NCBI RefSeq assembly: GCF_900116145.1
Contig: NZ_FPAB01000004.1
Coordinates: forward strand, 631,635-695,634
DNA length: 64,000 bases
Reading direction: 5' to 3'
Source: Streptomyces harbinensis
GTDB lineage: Bacteria > Actinomycetota > Actinomycetes > Streptomycetales > Streptomycetaceae
Shown piece by piece: positions 25,253-33,586 of this stretch. Position 1 is the first letter of the stretch; each line of letters opens with the position of its first letter. The notes under the pieces are model-generated. The model did no database searches and had not been told where the DNA came from. It saw nothing but the letters and a program-made list of their open reading frames with translations. Both the position numbers and the translations under genes were made by a program.

Positions 25253-25792
25253 ATGCACGCATCCCGCCGCGCACTGGCGCGCTGGCAGTTCGAGATGACC
25301 TGGTCCCTGTTCACGTACCACCTGGAGCGCCTGGAACCCGGCGACTTCCGGTGGCAGCCGGCCGGTGCCGACCCCATCTGGACCGTACGTCCGGACGGCA
25401 CCGGCCGCTGGATCGCCGACTGGCCCGAGGGCGGCACCGAGCCCGATCCGGTCCCGCTGCCCACCATCGGCTGGCTGAGCTGGCACATCGACTGGTGGTG
25501 GAGCGTCGCCCTCGACCATGTGCACGGCCGCCCGCCCCGGGACCGTACCGACATCACCTGGCCGGGCGACGGGCCGGCCGCCGTCGCCCGGCTGCACGCG
25601 CACCACGATGCGTGGCTGGCCTACCTCGACGGCCTCACCGAAGAGGACCTGGACGCCACCGCCCCGTACCCCTGGCCGCACGACCCGGAGCACACGGTGG
25701 CGCATCTGCTCGCCTGGCTGAACGCCGAACTGATGAAGAACGCCGCCGAGATCGGCCAGCTCCGGATGCTGCGCGCCGTCTCCCCGGCCTGA
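25253..25792 (+). CDS. DinB-family protein
   Basis: A 179-residue four-helix-bundle protein of the DinB/DUF664 type. Metal-ligand histidines fit HIDWWWS (about residue 74) and HDPEHTVAHLLAW (about 143-155). Members include thiol-dependent transferases that use mycothiol or bacillithiol, so a mycothiol-dependent detoxification role is plausible. CAGGGT lies six bases before the ATG, indicating a leaderless message. Confidence 0.85.
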   Translation: MHASRRALARWQFEMTWSLFTYHLERLEPGDFRWQPAGADPIWTVRPDGTGRWIADWPEGGTEPDPVPLPTIGWLSWHIDWWWSVALDHVHGRPPRDRTDITWPGDGPAAVARLHAHHDAWLAYLDGLTEEDLDATAPYPWPHDPEHTVAHLLAWLNAELMKNAAEIGQLRMLRAVSPA

Positions 25793-25843
25793 ATCCGTCC
25801 CTCCGATAGGATCACCGGACCAGATGTTCTCGGGGGGAGACAC

Positions 25844-27043
25844 ATGGCGGAAACCGCCGACGGCGACGGCCGCGCGGACATGACAGGGACGGCGGAGGCG
25901 GCACGGCCCCGTCCCCCGAGCGCCCGCTGGTTCACCCGCCGCGGCCCGCTGGCGGCGGCGATCTGCGCGGCCCTCCTGGCGGCGGGCCTGGGCACGGCGA
26001 AGGCCACCAGCACGGGCCCCTTCGCCGCCGAACCCCGCTACTGCTGGGGCGCATGGGGACACGACACCAATCCCTCGCTCTTCGGCGGGTCGGAGAACCA
26101 GGACCGGACGTGGACGGTGACGGAGGACGAGCTGACCGCTGGGCAGCCGCACGGCAGCTGCACGGTGGTCGTGGAAGCCGGCTACGACGACGAGGTGTCC
26201 CGGAACCGCGAGAACGTGAACACGGTACGGAAGACAGTGACGCGGACGCTCACCGTCGCTGTCGGTCCCGCCCCGGCCGATCCGGACGACCTTGTCGAGT
26301 GGATCGCCGGGACTGTCGGCAGCGATTCGGCGGCACTGCCGGACGGGCTCCCGGGGTTGGCACACGACACGGGCGGACTGCTGGCACTGCCGGAGGAATG
26401 CGCGGCGGACGGCCGACCGGTGTATGCCGCTCTCACCATCGGCCCCCTGGAGGGGCATGCCGGTACGATCCGCTCCGGCGGCCTGGAAAGGGTGGGCCGG
26501 ATGCTTCTCGAGGTCGGCCGGCAGATGATGACGGAACTGGGGTGTGCCCCCGCCGAACCCTGGGTCATCACCTCACCCTGGTCCCAACTGCCGGAAGAGG
26601 AAGAGCCGGCGAGTGACACGGCGGACGTCTGCCGTATCCCGGGCCTGCGCTTCGTCTTCGGCTCGGCCGCTTCGCACTCCGGCCACCGCGTGGGCCCGGT
26701 CACCCAGGAGTTCCAGAGCTGCTCGGTCCGGACCGGCAGGGAACCGGCCGGGCCGGCCCTCGAGTTGATGATGCTGGGCCAGCCTTGGCTGACTGCCGCT
26801 TTCGCGGAAACGGCGGACGCCCCCTCCTCGCGGGACTGGCGGGGCAGCGGATGGGTCGAGGAGAGCTCGGCGGTCGTGCTCACCGAATGCGGGGGCCGGC
26901 CCGTGGTGCTGTTCATGCGGGGGGAGCCCCGGGCCGCGGTGGTGGGGCGTGACACCATCGGATCATTCGCGATCTTCAGCCAGGCAGTGACTCACCGCGT
27001 GGGATGTGACCCGGTGGCACCGACCGCGGAGGTGGAGTCATGA
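25844..27043 (+). CDS. Membrane-anchored extracellular protein, paralogue A
   Basis: A 399-residue protein of unknown function. The first 40 residues are cytoplasmic, one membrane helix follows (GPLAAAICAALLAAGLGTA), and the rest is extracytoplasmic with several cysteines (for example YCWGAWG, SCTVVVEAG, LPEECAAD, ELGCAP, DVCRIPG, FQSCSV) probably paired as disulfides. The order of these cysteine phrases matches the next gene, so the two are tandem paralogues. TAGGAT and GGGGGGAG upstream give a promoter and a ribosome-binding site. The stop overlaps the next ATG. Function is not known. Confidence 0.75.
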   Translation: MAETADGDGRADMTGTAEAARPRPPSARWFTRRGPLAAAICAALLAAGLGTAKATSTGPFAAEPRYCWGAWGHDTNPSLFGGSENQDRTWTVTEDELTAGQPHGSCTVVVEAGYDDEVSRNRENVNTVRKTVTRTLTVAVGPAPADPDDLVEWIAGTVGSDSAALPDGLPGLAHDTGGLLALPEECAADGRPVYAALTIGPLEGHAGTIRSGGLERVGRMLLEVGRQMMTELGCAPAEPWVITSPWSQLPEEEEPASDTADVCRIPGLRFVFGSAASHSGHRVGPVTQEFQSCSVRTGREPAGPALELMMLGQPWLTAAFAETADAPSSRDWRGSGWVEESSAVVLTECGGRPVVLFMRGEPRAAVVGRDTIGSFAIFSQAVTHRVGCDPVAPTAEVES

Positions 27044-28197
27044 CGGCGGACGCCGAGGGCCGGGAGGGGGATCGAGGCCCCGGCATGTGGTGGGGGCGCC
27101 TGGCCCGGGCGTTGCCACAGGGACGTCGTGCCCTGCTGGCGGCCGGCCTCGCCGGGCTGCTGATCGGGGCCGGAACGGTGACCTGGTGGGAGGAGGCCGG
27201 GCCGTTTCAGGACGGGTCGGCCCGCTCCTGCTGGGATTCACTGACCGGGGCCGATCTGCCGCTGCGGGCCGACCGTGAGAAGTGGGGCGAGGCACAGGAC
27301 GTACGGGCCGAGGAAGTGGCGCCCCTTCGGTCCTCGCCGACCGGGCACTGCCGGATCACGGACGGCTGGAACACACTGCGGGTACGGGTGCACCAGCCGA
27401 GTTCCTGGCAGGCGGAGATCAAGCCGGTGGCCGCGGACAGCTGGCCCTGGACCCTGACACATGTGACGTCCGACATGACCTGGCTCGGCGGTGAACTGCG
27501 GGGCATGGCCTCGTCGACCAGGGCGTGGCTCGCCCTGCCCGCCAGTTGTGCGAGCCCGACGGCTTGGGACGGGCCGGTGATCGTGGACATATCGATCGGG
27601 GGCGAGGAAATCCGGGGTGCGGACGAGGAGTACCGGACCGTGCGGGACTCGCTGGCGCGGACGGTGACGCGGGTCGCCAACGGCACCATGCGGGAACTGG
27701 GCTGTGACGGCGAGTTCCCTCTGCCGGAGGATCTTCCCGATCCGATCGCCGGAGAGCGGGTTTCCCCGGAGCGCCTGTGCGGAATCGAGGGCCTGGCTCT
27801 CCCCGAGGAGTATCAGGAGCGATTCGTATACGAACGGGCCGGTCACGACGGGGGACCAGCCCGCTCCTGCGAGCTGAGCACGCCCGTGCTGGGTGAAGCC
27901 GTGCGGTTGACAACCATCGAGGATCCCGGCATCGCCCGGTCCTTGCGGGGAGCCGAGCACGGTCTCGGGGAGATGGTGGTCGCCGACCAGGGATACGACC
28001 GGGGGCGCGGTGAGATCGGCCCACGACTGGCCCTCTTCCACGCCCGCTGCCAGACCGGCGATGTCACCTTCGCGATGCACCATGTGATCCAGGCACGTGA
28101 GCACCGAGGGCTCACCCGGGAGGTTTTCGCCGATTATGTCGAGGCCGAAGCCGAGCGGATCGGGTGCGGGCCCTTGACGATCCGCCCGGCCGACTGA
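27040..28197 (+). CDS. Membrane-anchored extracellular protein, paralogue B
   Basis: A 385-residue protein with one membrane helix near residues 30-52 (RALLAAGLAGLLIGAGTV) and a cysteine-containing outer domain. SCWDSLTG, HCRITDG, LPASCASP, ELGCDG, RLCGIEG and RSCELS occur in the same order as in the preceding gene, though overall identity looks low. It is translationally coupled to that gene (ATGA). I do not recognise a family. The two may form a heteromeric surface complex, but that is inference from the pairing. Confidence 0.75.
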   Translation: MTADAEGREGDRGPGMWWGRLARALPQGRRALLAAGLAGLLIGAGTVTWWEEAGPFQDGSARSCWDSLTGADLPLRADREKWGEAQDVRAEEVAPLRSSPTGHCRITDGWNTLRVRVHQPSSWQAEIKPVAADSWPWTLTHVTSDMTWLGGELRGMASSTRAWLALPASCASPTAWDGPVIVDISIGGEEIRGADEEYRTVRDSLARTVTRVANGTMRELGCDGEFPLPEDLPDPIAGERVSPERLCGIEGLALPEEYQERFVYERAGHDGGPARSCELSTPVLGEAVRLTTIEDPGIARSLRGAEHGLGEMVVADQGYDRGRGEIGPRLALFHARCQTGDVTFAMHHVIQAREHRGLTREVFADYVEAEAERIGCGPLTIRPAD

Positions 28198-28241
28198 CGT
28201 CCCACCCCCCCCGATCGGCCGACCGCCCCGGCGGCGGCCCC

Positions 28242-28478
28242 TCAGTGCACCAGGTGGTCGAACTCCCCGTCCTTCACGCCGAGCAGCAGCGCGGCCACCT
28301 CGGCGCGGGTGTAGACCAGCGCGGGCCCGTCCGGGAAGCGGGAGTTGCGCATCGCCACCTCGCCGCTGGGCAGCAGGGCGAATTCGGCGCAGGTGCCCTG
28401 GGAGTTGCTGTGGCTGCTCTTGAGCCACTGCACATTCTCCAACTGCTGCGCGGCCATGCCGTTGTACACGTCGGGCAC
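28242..28478 (-). CDS. DUF397-domain protein
   Basis: A 78-residue protein carrying the DUF397 hallmark WLKSSHSNSQGTCAEFALL, VAMRNSRFPDGPALVY and a C-terminal helix. DUF397 proteins are partners of DUF5753 XRE regulators such as the one encoded at 23260. The GTG at 28478 has GGGAG five bases upstream; ATG at 28457 is the alternative. Its promoter region carries TGCACGTGCA palindromes like the one next to the regulator. Confidence 0.88.
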   Translation of the reverse strand: MPDVYNGMAAQQLENVQWLKSSHSNSQGTCAEFALLPSGEVAMRNSRFPDGPALVYTRAEVAALLLGVKDGEFDHLVH

Positions 28479-28544
28479 GGTGACTCCCGGGGGTTGTGCG
28501 ACTGGTGGAACGTCTCAACTTCCGCCCAGCATAACGGCGTTCAC

Positions 28545-28574
28545 ATGCAGGTGCACGTGAGGATGCACGTGCAC
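28545..28574. promoter_or_regulatory. Clustered GTGCAC palindromes upstream of the DUF397 gene
   Basis: ATGCAGGTGCAC at 28545-28556 overlaps GTGCACGTGA, and ATGCACGTGCAC follows at 28563-28574. The second shares the ten-base core TGCACGTGCA with the palindrome at 24296-24307. They lie about 70-95 bases upstream of the DUF397 start. Confidence 0.55.
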
Positions 28575-28630
28575 AACGCCCCGTTGTCGCGCCATCACCC
28601 CTGGTCAGAGCCCCTGCCCGCCGGACGGGC

Positions 28631-28876
28631 TCAGCGCGAGGCGTACGGCAGGAGCGCCATCTCCCTGGCGTTCTTGATCGCCCGCGCCAGCTCCCGTTGC
28701 TGCCGCACCGTGACCCGGGTGACCCGGCGGCTGCGGATCTTCCCCCGGTCGGAGATGAACTTCCGCAGCAGCTCCGTGTCCTTGTAGTCGATGTACGTGA
28801 TGCCCGCCGCGTCCAGCGGATTCGGGCGCTGTTTCGCCGACTGCCTGCGGTCTTTGGACGAACGGCGGCTGATCAT
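28631..28876 (-). CDS. rpsR: 30S ribosomal protein S18, zinc-free form
   Basis: An 81-residue S18 with the family phrases [22 protein letters not shown] and [23 protein letters not shown] (each shown in part). It lacks the N-terminal cysteines of the zinc-binding version, so it is the form that can replace that version when zinc is short. It overlaps the end of the COG0523 gene by four bases, placing it last in the minus-strand Zur operon of L33, L31, COG0523 and S18. Confidence 0.93.
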   Translation of the reverse strand: MISRRSSKDRRQSAKQRPNPLDAAGITYIDYKDTELLRKFISDRGKIRSRRVTRVTVRQQRELARAIKNAREMALLPYASR

Positions 28877-30057
28877 CGTTCCGTGACTCCTTGGGTGGTG
28901 GGATCGAGCAACGTGTCGAAGGAGGAGGGCCGCACCGCCGACCAGGCGCCGCGCCCGGCCGCGTACTCGGCGTCCGTCAGCAGACAGGACTCCAGCACCG
29001 CCGTCAGCCCCTCCGTGTCCAGCCCGGGCGAGGTGAACACCAGATGCTGCACCCGGTCCCCGCACACCGGATCCCAGTCCAGCGCGGCGGCGGCCCGGCG
29101 CACCGGCGGCACCATCTCCCAGGCCGCGTCCGGCAGCGCCGCCAGCCACGGACCGGCCGGCTCCACGCACAGCGCGCCGCCCGCCGCGTCCCACGCCAGC
29201 AGGGTGTCGGGCCGGTCGGCCAGCCAGAACCGTCCCCGGCTGCGGGCCGCCGCGCAGGTCAGATCCTCCAGCGCCGCGTACAGCCGCTCCGGGTGGAACG
29301 GTCGCCGCCGGCGCCACACCAGCGTGGTGACCCCGGACTCGTCCGCCTCCTGCGGCAGCAGCGCGCTCGCCGGATGCAGCCGGTCCGCCGCCGCCCCCGG
29401 ATCGAACCCGGCCGTCGCCAGCGCCGCGAACCGCGGATCGGCGGCCTCCACCCGGTGCGCCGTCGGGTGCAGCTGGGCCAGCAGGGCGTGGTCGGTGTCG
29501 TCGGCCTCCTCGCTGTCCGCGCCCGGCGCGAGGGCGAGCACGGTGGCGTACTCCAGCTGCCGCGCCCAGGTGTCACCGACCGTCCGCTGATCGGTGGTGG
29601 CCGCGGCCAGCGCGTGCTCGGCCAGATCGTCGCCGCAGCCCAGGTACGGCAGGGCCAGCGCCGGATCGACGGCCGTGACCACTCCGGCCACCCGCAGCGC
29701 CTGCGGGTCGGCGTGCTCGGTGATCACCTCGGCCATGGACTTCGGCTCGACCGAGTCCCACAGTTCGACGACGGCGAGCGTGCAGGCGCCGTCCGCCGCG
29801 AGCCGGGCCAGCTCCGGGACGAGGTCCTCGCGCAGCGCACAGCAGGCGCAGTCGTTGACCAGCGGCGCCTCGCCACCGGCGACCACCCCGCCGGCGGCGG
29901 TGCGCACCGTCCGGGCGACGGTGCCCCGGGCGGGACCTTCGCTCAGATCGTGGTGCAGCGCCACGGCGCCGGGGTCGGAGCGCAGCAGCGCGTCGACGGC
30001 GGCGCGCCGGGCGTCGGCGTGCAGCCCGGCGACGATGACGACCGGCAGGCCGGTCAT
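28873..30057 (-). CDS. COG0523 (CobW/ZigA)-family putative zinc metallochaperone
   Basis: A 394-residue member of the COG0523 GTPase family by its metal motif [12 protein letters not shown] (CxCC) and its C-terminal CobW_C domain ([13 protein letters not shown]). COG0523 proteins under Zur deliver zinc to client enzymes. The expected P-loop GxxGxGK[ST] is replaced by [11 protein letters not shown], which lacks the lysine, so GTP hydrolysis may be lost. It overlaps rpmE2 upstream and rpsR2 downstream by four bases each. Operon context with cysteine-free ribosomal proteins strongly supports a role in zinc starvation. Confidence 0.85.
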   Translation of the reverse strand: MTGLPVVIVAGLHADARRAAVDALLRSDPGAVALHHDLSEGPARGTVARTVRTAAGGVVAGGEAPLVNDCACCALREDLVPELARLAADGACTLAVVELWDSVEPKSMAEVITEHADPQALRVAGVVTAVDPALALPYLGCGDDLAEHALAAATTDQRTVGDTWARQLEYATVLALAPGADSEEADDTDHALLAQLHPTAHRVEAADPRFAALATAGFDPGAAADRLHPASALLPQEADESGVTTLVWRRRRPFHPERLYAALEDLTCAAARSRGRFWLADRPDTLLAWDAAGGALCVEPAGPWLAALPDAAWEMVPPVRRAAAALDWDPVCGDRVQHLVFTSPGLDTEGLTAVLESCLLTDAEYAAGRGAWSAVRPSSFDTLLDPTTQGVTER

Positions 30058-30302
30058 CGCCGCCGCCCGTAGCGCCGTTCGAAGCGCTCGACGCGTCCGG
30101 CGGTGTCCACGACGCGGGCGTTGCCGGTGTAGAAGGGGTGGCTCGCGGAGGAGATCTCCACGTCGATCACCGGGTAGGTGGCGCCGTCCTCCCACTCCAC
30201 CGTCTTGTCGCTGGTGGCGGTGGAGCGGGTGAGAAAGGCGAAGCCGGCGGCGCGGTCACGGAAGACGACGGGCCGGTACGGGGGGTGGATGCCTGGCTTC
30301 AT
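30054..30302 (-). CDS. rpmE2: 50S ribosomal protein L31 type B, zinc-free form
   Basis: An 82-residue L31 with the type B phrases [14 protein letters not shown] and [21 protein letters not shown] (in part). None of the four zinc cysteines of the standard form is present. GAGGAGGAA is its ribosome-binding site. It would replace the zinc-loaded L31 on ribosomes and release zinc for other use when Zur repression is lifted. Confidence 0.95.
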   Translation of the reverse strand: MKPGIHPPYRPVVFRDRAAGFAFLTRSTATSDKTVEWEDGATYPVIDVEISSASHPFYTGNARVVDTAGRVERFERRYGRRR

Positions 30303-30321
30303 CGGGGGTTCCTCCTCGGGT

Positions 30322-30486
30322 TCAGCGCTCTTCGCGGAAGTCGACGTGGCGGCGGACGACCGGGTCGTACTTGCGCAGGACGAGGCGGTCGGGGTCGTTG
30401 CGGCGGTTCTTGCGGGTGACGTACGTGTAGCCGGTGCCGGCCGTGGACTTCAGCTTGATCACGGGGCGGATGTCGTTCCTGGGCAT
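30322..30486 (-). CDS. rpmG: 50S ribosomal protein L33, zinc-free form
   Basis: A 54-residue L33 ([20 protein letters not shown] at the start, [14 protein letters not shown] at the end) lacking the CxxC pairs of the zinc-binding form. It is first in the minus-strand operon. TATAGT lies seven bases before the ATG, so the message is probably leaderless, and the Zur-type operator begins 17 bases upstream of the start codon. Confidence 0.95.
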   Translation of the reverse strand: MPRNDIRPVIKLKSTAGTGYTYVTRKNRRNDPDRLVLRKYDPVVRRHVDFREER

Positions 30487-30502
30487 ACGGGCTACTATAC
30501 AG

Positions 30503-30523
30503 AAACGGGAATCATTTTCATTA
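30503..30523. promoter_or_regulatory. Zur-type operator between rpmG and rpmB
   Basis: AAACGGGAATCATTTTCATTA is an imperfect palindrome aligned with the operator at 3970-3990; the right arms CATTTTCATTA and CGTTTTCATTA differ at one base. It ends at the ribosome-binding site of rpmB and lies just upstream of the -10 hexamer of rpmG, so bound Zur would silence both directions. Confidence 0.82.
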
Positions 30524-30535
30524 AGGAGGAAGAGT

Positions 30536-30772
30536 TTGTCCGCGCACTGCCAACTGACGGGTCGCGAGCCCCGCTTCGGCAAGACCGTCTCGCACTCCCA
30601 CGTCCGCACCTCGCGCCGCTTCGACCCCAACATCCAGCGCAAGCGGTACTGGCTCCCCAGCGAGGGCCGCTACGTACGGCTCACCCTCAGCACCAAGGGC
30701 ATCAAGGCCGTCGATGCCCTCGGCATCGAGGCGGCCGTGGCCCGGATCCGGGCCAGGGGAGGCAAGGTCTGA
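30536..30772 (+). CDS. rpmB: 50S ribosomal protein L28, zinc-free form
   Basis: A 78-residue L28 with ISHSH-type phrase [20 protein letters not shown]. The zinc-binding version has four cysteines; only Cys5 remains here, so it is the zinc-independent form. The start is TTG at 30536, supported by AAGGAGGA at 30523-30530 and by alignment of SAHCQLTG with other L28 N-termini; no ATG or GTG is available nearby. The stop overlaps the S14 start (TGATG). Confidence 0.93.
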   Translation: MSAHCQLTGREPRFGKTVSHSHVRTSRRFDPNIQRKRYWLPSEGRYVRLTLSTKGIKAVDALGIEAAVARIRARGGKV

Positions 30773-31077
30773 TGGCGAAGAAGAGCAAGATCGCCAAGAA
30801 CGAGCAGCGCAAAGCGGTCGTCGCCCGGTACGCCGCCCGCCGCGCCGAACTCAAGGAGCTGATCCGCTCCCCGCACACCGGCGACGCCGAACGCGCCGCC
30901 GCCCAGCGCGAACTGCGCGCCCAGCCGCGCGACGCCAGCGCCACCCGGATCCGCAACCGCGACAGCACCGACGGCCGCCCCCGCGGCCACCTGCGCGCCT
31001 TCGGCCTGTCCCGGATCTCGGTCCGGCAGCAGGCGCACGCCGGCTACCTGCCCGGCGTGCGCAAATCCAGCTGGTAG
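30772..31077 (+). CDS. rpsN: 30S ribosomal protein S14, zinc-free long form
   Basis: A 101-residue S14 of the long type ([20 protein letters not shown] at the start, [11 protein letters not shown] at the end) with no cysteine pair, in contrast to the short zinc-binding form. It is co-translated with L28 and controlled by the same Zur-type operator. The zinc-containing housekeeping copy is expected elsewhere in the genome. Confidence 0.95.
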   Translation: MAKKSKIAKNEQRKAVVARYAARRAELKELIRSPHTGDAERAAAQRELRAQPRDASATRIRNRDSTDGRPRGHLRAFGLSRISVRQQAHAGYLPGVRKSSW

Positions 31078-31093
31078 CACGGACGTCCGCGCC

Positions 31094-31127
31094 CTCCCCC
31101 TCCGCGCCCCCTCGGCGGGAGGGGGAG
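31094..31127 (+). terminator. Hairpin terminator after rpsN
   Basis: CTCCCCCTCC and GGAGGGGGAG form a perfect 10-base-pair stem with a 14-base loop, 17 bases after the S14 stop. No U tract is present. Confidence 0.55.
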
Positions 31128-31231
31128 CCGGCCCCTGCCGCCCGGCCGCGGCCCGTGCCTTCTGTCACGACTTCGCACCTGGATTCGCCCGGCACTCCCG
31201 CACGGTTCCGGCCATCGCTAGGGTGTCGCCC

Positions 31232-31810
31232 GTGACGAGCGGTATGCGTAATAAGCGAATCAGGCGCGCCGGCCCGGCAGCCGGCCTGGCCCTCATCCTG
31301 GCCACGGTCGCCGGCTGCTCATCCGACGGCGGCGACAACGAGGAACCCATCGACACGGGCGGCTCGTCGTCCCCTTCCCCGGACGCGGAGGGCGGGGAAG
31401 GGGACGAGGCGGATCTTGCCGAGTTCTACGCAGCCTACTGGGACGCCCTGGTGGAGCTGGAGAACTCCGAAGAACTGAACGTCGAGCTCCTGGACGGCTT
31501 TGTTACGGGCGAGCTCTTGGAGGGGGAAGTGTCCCGGCTGCGGGATTTCCGGGCCAATGGACTCAGCCGGAGCGGTGAACCGGTCATCGAAGATGTGACA
31601 ATCACAGTTGACGAGGACACGGCACGCATCGAATCCTGCAAGAGCGAAGAGGGCTGGGACGTCGTCACCGGGGGAGAAGTCATCCCCAATGTCGTCCCCG
31701 AAGAGCTTCTTGCGTTTCACCCGTACGTCGTCACCTTGGAGAGGACATCCGAAGGCTGGTTGATCAACGAGACTCTTCCCCAGGAGGAGGCGACCATCTC
31801 ATGTTCATGA
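31232..31810 (+). CDS. Lipoprotein, possible NTF2-like outer domain
   Basis: A 192-residue exported protein with lipobox ATVAGC near residue 28, an acidic and serine-rich linker, and a domain of about 130 residues beginning LAEFYAAYWDALVELEN and ending WLINETLPQEEATISC, of the type seen in NTF2-like actinobacterial lipoproteins. TAGGGT lies seven bases before the GTG at 31232, suggesting a leaderless message; GTG 31223 and ATG 31244 are alternatives. The next gene starts within its last ten bases, so the two are coupled. Confidence 0.75.
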   Translation: MTSGMRNKRIRRAGPAAGLALILATVAGCSSDGGDNEEPIDTGGSSSPSPDAEGGEGDEADLAEFYAAYWDALVELENSEELNVELLDGFVTGELLEGEVSRLRDFRANGLSRSGEPVIEDVTITVDEDTARIESCKSEEGWDVVTGGEVIPNVVPEELLAFHPYVVTLERTSEGWLINETLPQEEATISCS

Positions 31811-32712
31811 CGACCGGGGCGCGTACGGGCCGGGGGGCCTTGCGGGGGCCGCTGGCGCGAGGGCTCGCGGTGGCGGCCCTGGCCGTCGGGCTGGTGTACG
31901 CCGTTGCCCAGGACGCGAGGGCCGATACCCAGGACCCGGACTGCTACAAGCCCGGGGGTTCCGGCAAGCTGATCTACGTCTGCCATGTACCCGGTGGCGA
32001 GGAATCGGGCAACGGCGGTGGCAGCGGGGGCGGCGGGGGTGGCTCCAGCCAGCCCAGTTGCGACCTGAGCCTCGCCGGTGAGGGCAGTAACCGCTGGTGC
32101 GAGGGGGAGTACGCCTGCTGGGCGAACATCCCCTCCGCCGCCTACCCCACCCCGGACACCTGGCCCGAGGGCCAGCCGTCCGAGGACTCCGTCTACATCT
32201 ACAAGAACTGCCAGAACGCCGAGGGCGACGGCTACGACGAATGGGGCTGGCACACCCCCCAGGAAGAACAGGGCCCGTCCCTCCAGGAGCGGGCAATGAT
32301 GGCCTTCGGTCAGCTGAACACCCCGGAGTTCTCCCTGGCGTTCAGCCCGCCGGGCCACTCCATCATCTACATCGACACCTGGTGGTGGGCCGAGGGAGCG
32401 CCCGCTGGGGAGATCCGGGGCAGCTCGGCGCTCGGCGTCGTCGCGGTCGGTACCCCGTCCCACATCGAGGTGGACCCCGGGGACGGCAGCGGCGTGATGA
32501 CCTGTGACTTCGTCACGTCCGAGAGCGACGCCTGCTCCTACACCTACTCGCGCTCCGGGGACTACACGACCTCGGGCCGGCTCGTCTACGACGTGCACTT
32601 CGAGTACGACGGGACGACCCTGGATCTGCCGGGCCTGCCCGACTCCCTGGAGAGCGCCTGGCAGGAGAGCGGCATCACCGTGACCGAGTCGCAGGCGGTC
32701 GTGGTGCCGTAA
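31801..32712 (+). CDS. Secreted protein of unknown function
   Basis: A 303-residue product with a signal peptide (GLAVAALAVGLVYAVAQDARA), a glycine- and serine-rich linker near residues 65-80, and an outer domain containing CDLSLAGEG, WCEGEYACWANIP, IYKNCQ and a beta-rich C-terminal half (DFVTSESDACSYTYSRSG) that resembles PKD-like folds. AGGAGGAGG ten bases upstream supports the ATG at 31801; ATG 31807 forms an ATGA overlap and is possible. Pairs like this and the preceding lipoprotein are common near type VII secretion genes in streptomycetes, but no secretion ATPase is in the window. Confidence 0.75.
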   Translation: MFMTTGARTGRGALRGPLARGLAVAALAVGLVYAVAQDARADTQDPDCYKPGGSGKLIYVCHVPGGEESGNGGGSGGGGGGSSQPSCDLSLAGEGSNRWCEGEYACWANIPSAAYPTPDTWPEGQPSEDSVYIYKNCQNAEGDGYDEWGWHTPQEEQGPSLQERAMMAFGQLNTPEFSLAFSPPGHSIIYIDTWWWAEGAPAGEIRGSSALGVVAVGTPSHIEVDPGDGSGVMTCDFVTSESDACSYTYSRSGDYTTSGRLVYDVHFEYDGTTLDLPGLPDSLESAWQESGITVTESQAVVVP

Positions 32713-32731
32713 CGCTGGTCGGCTCCCACGG

Positions 32732-32769
32732 ACGAGGGCCGCGGATCCGACCGGATCCGCGGCCCTCGT
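32732..32769. terminator. Bidirectional hairpin terminator
   Basis: ACGAGGGCCGCGGATCCG and its exact complement form an 18-base-pair stem with a 2-base gap, between convergent genes ending at 32712 and 32786. It can serve both. Confidence 0.85.
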
Positions 32770-32785
32770 GCCGTTCGCGGGGGGA

Positions 32786-33556
32786 TCACTCCCCGGTCGC
32801 CGGACCGAGGAGCTGAAGGTGGACGGTGCCCGCCGCGAAGCCGGGGGACCCTTCGGCGGCATCGGAGCTGCCGGCGTGGACCGATGCCACCTCCCACAGC
32901 TTGTCGGCGATCTCCACGGTGTCGCCCTCACGTACATCCTTGTAGAACGCCACGGTCCGCTGCTGGGCCACGACGAGGATGTCCGCGCGAGCCGGCTCCG
33001 TCCGTACCTCCTGCACCACCACGCCAAGTCCGTCGGCTCCTGGCTCGTTGTGCGGAACGTGCCACTGCAACGACCAGCGCCCCTCGTTGGTGCTCGGCCA
33101 CTCGCTCACATCTTCTCCCTCGTCCCCTGCTCCGTCCTGGCCACCACCGGCCAGGACAACACGGTAGGTGCAGACCTGGGCGACATCGAAGGACTGTCCC
33201 GCGATGCTGACACCGTCCCCGGCCGCCACCGACCAGCTGTCCGGCCCGTCCACGAGTTCGAGCTGCGCCTGCCGCGTGGTGCCGTCGGCACTGCCGTCCG
33301 TGTAGGCGAGCACGGTGCCGTCCGGCAGGGTGGCCTCCCCACCGCGCAGCACCCGCGTGCCTGACGGCGGCGGATCGCCCTCGCACTGCGGTCCGGCGTC
33401 GGGTGGCGGCGCCTCGGCCGGAGGTTGCTCCTCAGCTGGGCTTTCGGGTGAGCGCGGCGGACCGGACTCGTCCTGGTCACCGCCACAGCCGCCCAGAACA
33501 AGAGCCATCGCTACCGCGCCCGGAAGCCACAGCGCGCGTCGTGTCGTCATGCTCAT
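32786..33556 (-). CDS. Putative lipoprotein downstream of the calpain gene
   Basis: A 256-residue exported lipoprotein with lipobox LVLGGC near residue 24, a proline- and glutamate-rich linker (to about 60), and a predicted all-beta outer domain with two cysteines (PQCEGD and QVCTYRV). The domain has two similar halves, each with a pattern of GDxVxIxxxxxxVxxV (SVAAGDGVSIAGQSF, VREGDTVEIADKLW). It follows the calpain gene by 30 bases on the same strand and is its likely operon partner, perhaps an inhibitor or immunity protein. No family is recognised. Confidence 0.75.
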   Translation of the reverse strand: MSMTTRRALWLPGAVAMALVLGGCGGDQDESGPPRSPESPAEEQPPAEAPPPDAGPQCEGDPPPSGTRVLRGGEATLPDGTVLAYTDGSADGTTRQAQLELVDGPDSWSVAAGDGVSIAGQSFDVAQVCTYRVVLAGGGQDGAGDEGEDVSEWPSTNEGRWSLQWHVPHNEPGADGLGVVVQEVRTEPARADILVVAQQRTVAFYKDVREGDTVEIADKLWEVASVHAGSSDAAEGSPGFAAGTVHLQLLGPATGE

Positions 33557-33586
33557 CTCACATCTCCCGGTACGGCAGGAGGCACA

